From NCBI GenBank assembly GCA_016795425.1, contig JAEUHG010000087.1, forward strand, positions 1 through 64,000: DNA of 64,000 nt, given 5' to 3'. The DNA comes from Verrucomicrobiales bacterium (lineage in GTDB: Bacteria > Verrucomicrobiota > Verrucomicrobiia > Limisphaerales > CAIMTB01). The position numbers and the translations under genes were made by a program. Below the pieces are notes generated by a model. That model saw only the letters and a list, made by a program, of their open reading frames with translations. It ran no database searches and had not been told where the DNA came from. Shown here piece by piece: positions 59,364-64,000 of the stretch. Position 1 is the stretch's first letter, and the number at the start of each line of letters is the position of its first letter.

Positions 59364-61388
59364 ATGAAATCCGCTCCTCGAACGTTCCGTGCCTTGGCCG
59401 TTGGCTTGTTTTGCTTTTGCTGGGTCATCCGTGCCGGAGCCTTGCCGGCGATCCAGAACCTCGTGGTTCAACCCACGCCGCTGACGGTCGGCAACGCCGT
59501 CGATATTTCGGTGAATGCGACGGATGTCGCCCAAGCCACCGCCACCGTTGATTTCCGACCGTGGTCCACGCGGGTTCTGCGGGTGACGCTGAGTCTGCAG
59601 GCTGGGCAATGGAAGGGCGCTGGATTGGTTCCTGCGGATTTGGTGCCTCCGGGCGGTGCCGAGGCGACCGTGAAGGTCCTGGTGTTTAACGCGGCGCGGC
59701 AGTTCGCCGAGCGCACCCTTCGGGTGGCAGTTCTTCGGCAGTCCGGCATCACCGCAGTGTACAATCCCGGCAACGGCGTTTTGACGGTTACAGGCAATGA
59801 TCTGGACAACCAGATCACGGTGAGTCGCGACGGGGCGGGGAGTCTCCGCGTGAACAACGGCAGCGTGCCGATCACCGGGGGAGTGGCGACCGTGGCGAAT
59901 TCGACATTGATCCGGGTGTTGGGACTGGGGGGACACGATCAGCTGACGCTTGATTCCGCCAATGGCCCATTGCCGTCGGGGGATCTGCAGGGTGGGGCCG
60001 GCAACGATGTTCTGACGGGCGGCCCCGCGAGCGACGATCTCGATGGGGGACCGGGGGCGGACACGTTGGCGGGGCGCGGGGGAAATGATCGAATGTTTGG
60101 CGGACCCGACCCCGATGCTTTGATTTGGAATCCGGGGGACGGCAGTGACGTGGTGGAAGGGCAGGCAGGGACCGACGTGCTCCGGTTCAACGGCAGTGCG
60201 GCCTCCGAGACCATTGATGTCTCGGCCAATGGCGCCCGCCTGCGCTTCTTTCGGAACGTGGCCAACGTGGTCATGGATTGCGATGACGTGGAGGAGGTTC
60301 AATTCCATGCCTTAGGTGGATCCGATATTATTACCGTCAACAGCCTGGTGGGAACGGACGTCACTCGGGTCGATCTCGACTTGGCATCGGTGGCCGATAC
60401 GGGAGTTGGCGACGGTCAGGCGGATACCGTGGTGGTGAGTGGTTCGCAGGGTAACGACGTCGTAACCCTCCTGGAGACGGCCGGTGAGTTGCAGGTCAAT
60501 GGATTGAGCGCCGCGCTGAGGATCCGGGCTGCCGAGGGATCGAATGATCAACTGGCCTTCCAGGCGCAGGGCGGCGACGACGTCGTCAATGCGAGCGGAT
60601 TGCCGGCGGGACGGATCGGACTGGTAATCAACGGTGGGTTGGGTGCGGATCTGCTCATCGGCAGCGCCGGCAACGACCTCATTGCTGGCGGTGATGGGAA
60701 CGATACGGTGCTTGCCGGGGGCGGGGACGACCAACTGGTTTGGAATCCGGGAGACGACAACGATGTCTTCGAAGGCCAAGCCGGGGCCGACGTGATGATC
60801 TTCAACGGAGCGAACGTCTCGGAAAACATCAACATCTCGGCGAATGGCGGTCGGGTCATCTTCTTTCGCAATATCGCCAACGTGGTGATGGACCTGAATG
60901 ACATGGAAACGATTCGTTACCACGCCTTGGGCGGGGCGGATACCGTGGTCGTCAACGACCTGAGCGGAACCGACGTTGTGGACGTCGACATCGATCTGGC
61001 CAATCCGGCGGCATCGGGCAACGGCGATGGGCAGTCGGATTCCGTGACTGTACAAGGCACATCGGGCGATGATGTCGTGCTGGTTTTTGGCGACGCAACT
61101 GGCGTCACCGTGATTGGCTTGGCGGCGCAAGTGCACATCGGCGGCAGCGAGGTTGCCAACGATCGCCTGGTGATCAATGCGCTTGCCGGAGATGATGTGG
61201 TCGAGGCCTCCGGCCTGCCCGATGGGCATCTCCGATTGGTGGCCGACGGCGGCGAGGGCAACGACATCCTGGTCGGCAGCGGCGGCCCGGATACTCTGTT
61301 GGGCGGCCCGGGAGACGACGTGTTGTTGGGCGGCGACGGACTCGATGTGTTGGACGGTGGTCCGGGCGACGACGTCGAGCTTCAGTGA
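59364..61388 (+). CDS. Secreted RTX/hemolysin-type calcium-binding repeat protein
   Basis: A 674-aa exported protein. The ATG at 59364 begins a signal peptide (RALAVGLFCFCWVIRAGA). A small beta domain (30-130) is followed by RTX-type nonapeptide arrays: GGAGNDVLTGG...GGPGADTLAGRGGNDRMFGG, GGLGADLLIGSAGNDLIAGGDGNDTV, and a C-terminal GGEGNDILVGSGGPDTLLGG...GGPGDDVLLGG. Between arrays, a block of about 205 aa occurs twice (from LIWNPGDGSDVVEGQAG at about 251 and LVWNPGDDNDVFEGQAG at about 457), each with FFRN(V/I)ANVVMD and a HALGG motif. It folds around Ca2+ outside the cell. No type I secretion genes are adjacent; the signal peptide suggests Sec export. Confidence 0.82.
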   Translation: MKSAPRTFRALAVGLFCFCWVIRAGALPAIQNLVVQPTPLTVGNAVDISVNATDVAQATATVDFRPWSTRVLRVTLSLQAGQWKGAGLVPADLVPPGGAEATVKVLVFNAARQFAERTLRVAVLRQSGITAVYNPGNGVLTVTGNDLDNQITVSRDGAGSLRVNNGSVPITGGVATVANSTLIRVLGLGGHDQLTLDSANGPLPSGDLQGGAGNDVLTGGPASDDLDGGPGADTLAGRGGNDRMFGGPDPDALIWNPGDGSDVVEGQAGTDVLRFNGSAASETIDVSANGARLRFFRNVANVVMDCDDVEEVQFHALGGSDIITVNSLVGTDVTRVDLDLASVADTGVGDGQADTVVVSGSQGNDVVTLLETAGELQVNGLSAALRIRAAEGSNDQLAFQAQGGDDVVNASGLPAGRIGLVINGGLGADLLIGSAGNDLIAGGDGNDTVLAGGGDDQLVWNPGDDNDVFEGQAGADVMIFNGANVSENINISANGGRVIFFRNIANVVMDLNDMETIRYHALGGADTVVVNDLSGTDVVDVDIDLANPAASGNGDGQSDSVTVQGTSGDDVVLVFGDATGVTVIGLAAQVHIGGSEVANDRLVINALAGDDVVEASGLPDGHLRLVADGGEGNDILVGSGGPDTLLGGPGDDVLLGGDGLDVLDGGPGDDVELQ

Positions 61389-61390
61389 AT

Positions 61391-62617
61391 TCAGGCCGAG
61401 AGGCTGCGTGCCTCATCGGACGCCGCGGATTCCGGCGGAGCGCCATTAGAGGCAGGCCCGCTGGCGGGTGCCTCGACAGCGATGGGTTCGCGGACGCCGC
61501 TGACTTTGTCGAAATTGCGAATCTTCTCGATGATGATGGTGGTGAGCCGTTGTCCGGCTGGCACGATCAGAATGCCACCGAGGGTGGTGAGGTCGGAAGC
61601 GAGGATGTGCCCGGGTTCCAGGTCCCGGATGCGCAGCAGCAACGTTCGCGTGGTGGCTGGGGTCTTTGGCAGGTGAGTGTCGAAGCACTTCGCCAGGGCT
61701 TCGAGAACCTTGGGGTCGTAGGTCCCGGCGCGTTCGCGGAGGATGAGCAATCCGTTGCCGCGGGAAGCGCCGCGAGTCTCGAGTTCGTGCAGGTCGATAA
61801 GAACCCGGAGGATTCGGGCTCCGAGCGGGATATCTTCGCCGGCGGTGGTGTCGATAGGGAACCCCGAGCCATCAAAATTCTTCCTCTGGTAGAGAATGAT
61901 TTGGGCGACGCCTTCGAGACGCGGGATGGTGGCGACCAACTCGGAACCGGTGAAAGGCACGCGCGCGATCATTTGTTTCTCCGGGGCGGTCAATCCCTGG
62001 GAGGCGCGGCTGCGTTTGACCACGAACTGTGGGACCGTGACATAGCCGATCTGGGACAGCATCGCGGCGATCTCGTATTCCCAGCTGCCCGGCTTGCCGA
62101 GGAATTGGAGAAACCCACGCATGTCCTCCCGCAGTGTCTGTCCAAGGCCGAAGGACAGCGGGTCGACCATGGAGAGAATGTCGACGAGGGCTTTGACGGC
62201 CCCGTGAAGGGTGTTCTCGAGGAGTTCCTTCTCGGCGAGCGCGAGGTGGTATTGTTGCAGGCCGGCGCGAAGCGCGGCGGAGAGGTCCTTGGGATCGCAG
62301 GGTTTGGTCAGGAAACGAAAGACCTGCCCTTGATTGACGGCTTCGGCGGCGGTGCGTTGCTCGGGGTTTCCCGTGAGCATGATGCGCACCGTGTCGGGAA
62401 ACTTCTCGGCGGCACGGCGCAGCAATTCGACGCCATTCATTCCCGGCATGTGCATGTCGGCGACGAGCACGGGAAAGGGTCCCTTGGAATCGAGCGCGCT
62501 GAGCGCTTCGCTGCCGTCGGTGCATCCCTCGATTTGGAATTCGTGGCGCAGGGCGCGTTGGAAGCCGCTGATGACATTGGGTTCGTCATCGACGCAGAGA
62601 ATGCGAGGGGGGGTCAT
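61391..62617 (-). CDS. Response regulator with degenerate HD-GYP-like domain
   Basis: A 408-aa signalling protein. The receiver domain is at 1-120 with phospho-acceptor Asp54 (LVADMHMPGMNG), the acidic pair Asp10/Asp11 and Lys in FLTKPCD. The C-terminal region is built like an HD-GYP phosphodiesterase (ENTLHGAVKALVDILSMVDP..., ILYQRKNFDGSGFPID), but the HD metal residues are not evident where H..HD would fall (SFGLGQTLREDM). The HHExxDGxGYP motif is reduced to YQRKNFDGSGFP. Cyclic-di-GMP hydrolysis is therefore doubtful; a binding or scaffolding role is possible. The ATG at 62617 is used, and a much longer upstream frame overlapping the next gene is rejected. It follows the REC-HDOD gene by 8 bp. 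Confidence 0.8.
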   Translation of the reverse strand: MTPPRILCVDDEPNVISGFQRALRHEFQIEGCTDGSEALSALDSKGPFPVLVADMHMPGMNGVELLRRAAEKFPDTVRIMLTGNPEQRTAAEAVNQGQVFRFLTKPCDPKDLSAALRAGLQQYHLALAEKELLENTLHGAVKALVDILSMVDPLSFGLGQTLREDMRGFLQFLGKPGSWEYEIAAMLSQIGYVTVPQFVVKRSRASQGLTAPEKQMIARVPFTGSELVATIPRLEGVAQIILYQRKNFDGSGFPIDTTAGEDIPLGARILRVLIDLHELETRGASRGNGLLILRERAGTYDPKVLEALAKCFDTHLPKTPATTRTLLLRIRDLEPGHILASDLTTLGGILIVPAGQRLTTIIIEKIRNFDKVSGVREPIAVEAPASGPASNGAPPESAASDEARSLSA

Positions 62618-62625
62618 GACTGGGA

Positions 62626-63822
62626 TTAATCGGAGTGGATGGCGCGGCTCCAGAGGGGCAGTCGCTCGGCGCGTCGTGTTCTTGCCAGGTAATCGATGTC
62701 GAGTGGATCGCGGCGCTTGGACTCGCCCGGGCCTTCCCGTTTGGGAGGAATCAGCGTATTGGCGACGTGGAGGGCGGTGAGAGGTCCGAACTCGAAGTGT
62801 CCGACCTTGTCCGGGTTGTGATGGTAAGCGATGGCTTCGACGACGGACTTGGGGAGGCCCCAGAGTCCGAGCAGGTAGCCCCCGAGGTCGGCGTGGGAAG
62901 CGCCGAAGACGAGGAGTTCGGCCCGCCAGGAGGGGAGATGTTTCGCCGACATGATGCGGGTGCATTCGGCGTATTCCTCCGGGAAATTGCGGTGGAGGAT
63001 GAGTTTGCCCACGTCATGGAGGATGCCGGCGGCGAAGGACTCGTCGCAGGTCCGGCGTGGGGCTTCCTCGACTTCGGTGATGGCGCGGCTTCCGGAGGCG
63101 ACGTCGAGGCTGTGGCTCCACAGGGTGTCCATGAATTGCAGGGGGACGTCGTCGGTCTCCAGGCGGGCGAAGGTGTGCAGAGTCAGGACGAGCGCCTTGA
63201 TGGTTTCCACGCCGAGGTAATTGACGGCCTCGGCAGGGTTCGAGATCTCGCGGCCGAGGCCGAAGAAGGCCGAGTTCACCAGCTTCAGAATCTGGGCGGT
63301 CATGGCAACGTCGCGGGCAACGACGGAGCCAACCGCGGCGGCATCGACCTCGGACTGGCGGAGGAGGTCGGTGATTTCGTGGTAGAGCTTGGGCAGGCTG
63401 GGGAGTTGCTCGATCTGTCCAATGAGACGGCGCAATCCCTCGGTCCGCAGGGCTTCTTGCAGCGTGTGGGCCCTTTGGATCGTGGATCGGAGCGTCTCAA
63501 GGTCGCACGGCTTGGTCATGAACTGGTGGATGGCGTCGAGTCCGCGCATGACGAGTTCGCGGTCGGCATGACCCGAGAGAACGAATCGGGCGGTGCGCGG
63601 ATGCCGGTGCATGACTTCGGTGAGGAGTTGGGCTCCATCCATGCCCGGCATGCGCATATCGGAGACGACGACGTCGTAGGCCTGCTCTTCGAGGCGGGCG
63701 AGGGCCTCGGTTCCGCTTGTGACAAAGTCCATGTCCCACTCGTTGCGGGCGCCTCGGAGCATGCGCTGGAGGCCTTGCAGCACCAGCGGTTCGTCATCGA
63801 CGAACAGAATGCGGGTTTTCAT
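62626..63822 (-). CDS. Response regulator with HDOD output domain
   Basis: A 398-aa signalling protein with an N-terminal receiver (Asp55 in [12 protein letters not shown], Lys in FMTKPCDLE) and a C-terminal HDOD domain. The domain shows [59 protein letters not shown] and [12 protein letters not shown] proteins regulate signalling and motility and often lack enzyme activity. Its ATG overlaps the stop of the upstream histidine kinase by 4 bp, and the degenerate HD-GYP regulator follows 8 bp downstream. The three genes thus form a kinase plus two-regulator operon. Confidence 0.88.
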   Translation of the reverse strand: MKTRILFVDDEPLVLQGLQRMLRGARNEWDMDFVTSGTEALARLEEQAYDVVVSDMRMPGMDGAQLLTEVMHRHPRTARFVLSGHADRELVMRGLDAIHQFMTKPCDLETLRSTIQRAHTLQEALRTEGLRRLIGQIEQLPSLPKLYHEITDLLRQSEVDAAAVGSVVARDVAMTAQILKLVNSAFFGLGREISNPAEAVNYLGVETIKALVLTLHTFARLETDDVPLQFMDTLWSHSLDVASGSRAITEVEEAPRRTCDESFAAGILHDVGKLILHRNFPEEYAECTRIMSAKHLPSWRAELLVFGASHADLGGYLLGLWGLPKSVVEAIAYHHNPDKVGHFEFGPLTALHVANTLIPPKREGPGESKRRDPLDIDYLARTRRAERLPLWSRAIHSD

Positions 63823-64000
63823 GGAAGGGCGGAGGGATCGCGGAGCGGCAGGCGGATGAAGAAGGTGGTGCCCTTTCCGGTTTCGGTCTCAAACCGGATC
63901 TGGCCGTGGTGTTTGTCGACGATGACGGAATGGACGATCGCCAGGCCCTGGCCGGTGCCTTTGCCGACGGGTTTGGTGGTGAAGAACGGATCGAAGATGC
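63819..64000 (-). CDS. Sensor histidine kinase, C-terminal end (cut by window edge)
   Basis: About 60 codons are readable on the minus strand from the window edge to the TGA at 63819-63821. They contain the HATPase G-box region [20 protein letters not shown], then [19 protein letters not shown], and [13 protein letters not shown], the standard C-terminal end of a histidine kinase. The TGA overlaps the ATG of the REC-HDOD gene (ATGA), so kinase and regulator are translationally coupled. The sensor part lies beyond the window. Confidence 0.85.
   Translation of the reverse strand, partial: IFDPFFTTKPVGKGTGQGLAIVHSVIVDKHHGQIRFETETGKGTTFFIRLPLRDPSALP

Noticed and set aside
62618..62965. N-terminal extension of the REC/HD-GYP-like gene
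   Set aside because: The frame stays open upstream, but it overlaps the REC-HDOD gene and encodes Arg/Pro-rich sequence; the receiver domain starts at the ATG at 62617.

Overview
The window looks like chromosomal DNA of a GC-rich, free-living member of the Verrucomicrobiota, probably near the Limisphaerales/Pedosphaera group. This is inferred from gene content, not from a marker tree. The supporting families are a DUF1080 (3-keto-disaccharide hydrolase) protein, TAT-exported Gfo/Idh/MocA proteins, a sialate O-acetylesterase, a giant autotransporter-repeat protein, FG-GAP/ASPIC-UnbV proteins, a PEP-CTERM protein and an ECF sigma next to a WD40 kinase. Housekeeping genes sit between surface-protein and regulatory modules. 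I saw no rRNA, CRISPR array, prophage or classical transposase.

Layout. 0-11 kb: tRNA-Gly(TCC), dihydroorotase, DUF1080 protein, small membrane protein, HerA-like ATPase, BamE-like lipoprotein, sialate O-acetylesterase, MFS transporter, ispH, and a winged-helix regulator with a membrane protein; that locus carries two copies of an exact 15-bp palindrome. 11-21.4 kb: a 2126-residue repeat protein, a Ser/Thr kinase with WD40-type propeller and an ECF sigma, all on the minus strand. 21.8-27.6 kb: an astacin protease, then ilvN, ilvC and ileS; ilvN is preceded by a branched-chain-amino-acid-rich leader peptide and an intrinsic terminator, which together look like a ribosome-mediated attenuator. 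27.6-33.5 kb: a Spy-like sensor, a small membrane protein and an ECF sigma (CnrXYH-like layout), an M24 peptidase, rimO, a REP-like inverted pair and cysK.

33.5-42 kb: a minus-strand cluster of two CrtI-type desaturases, an acyltransferase, a glycosyltransferase and a thioredoxin-fold protein. It resembles C30 carotenoid (staphyloxanthin-type) pathways. Upstream lie a group-2-type sigma-70 and a divergent MerR/B12-binding regulator of the CarH/LitR class, which suggests B12- or light-linked pigment control. 42-50.7 kb: two tandem giant FG-GAP/ASPIC-UnbV paralogues and a PQQ-type beta-propeller protein. 50.7-52.7 kb: a GxxExxY gene inside an element with terminal inverted repeats, then padR with a perfect operator-like palindrome at its start and an unusual permease-N-terminus/Wzz fusion. 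52.8-64 kb: a beta-helix surface protein, two paralogous oxidoreductases around a sugar isomerase-like protein, a PEP-CTERM protein, an RTX-type repeat protein, and a histidine kinase/REC-HDOD/REC-degenerate-HD-GYP signalling operon cut by the right edge.

The strongest points for follow-up are the ilv leader/attenuator, the GxxExxY inverted-repeat element, the CarH-like regulator beside carotenoid genes, and the paired palindromes around the winged-helix regulator. Everything here is read by eye; no searches, alignments or folding were run.
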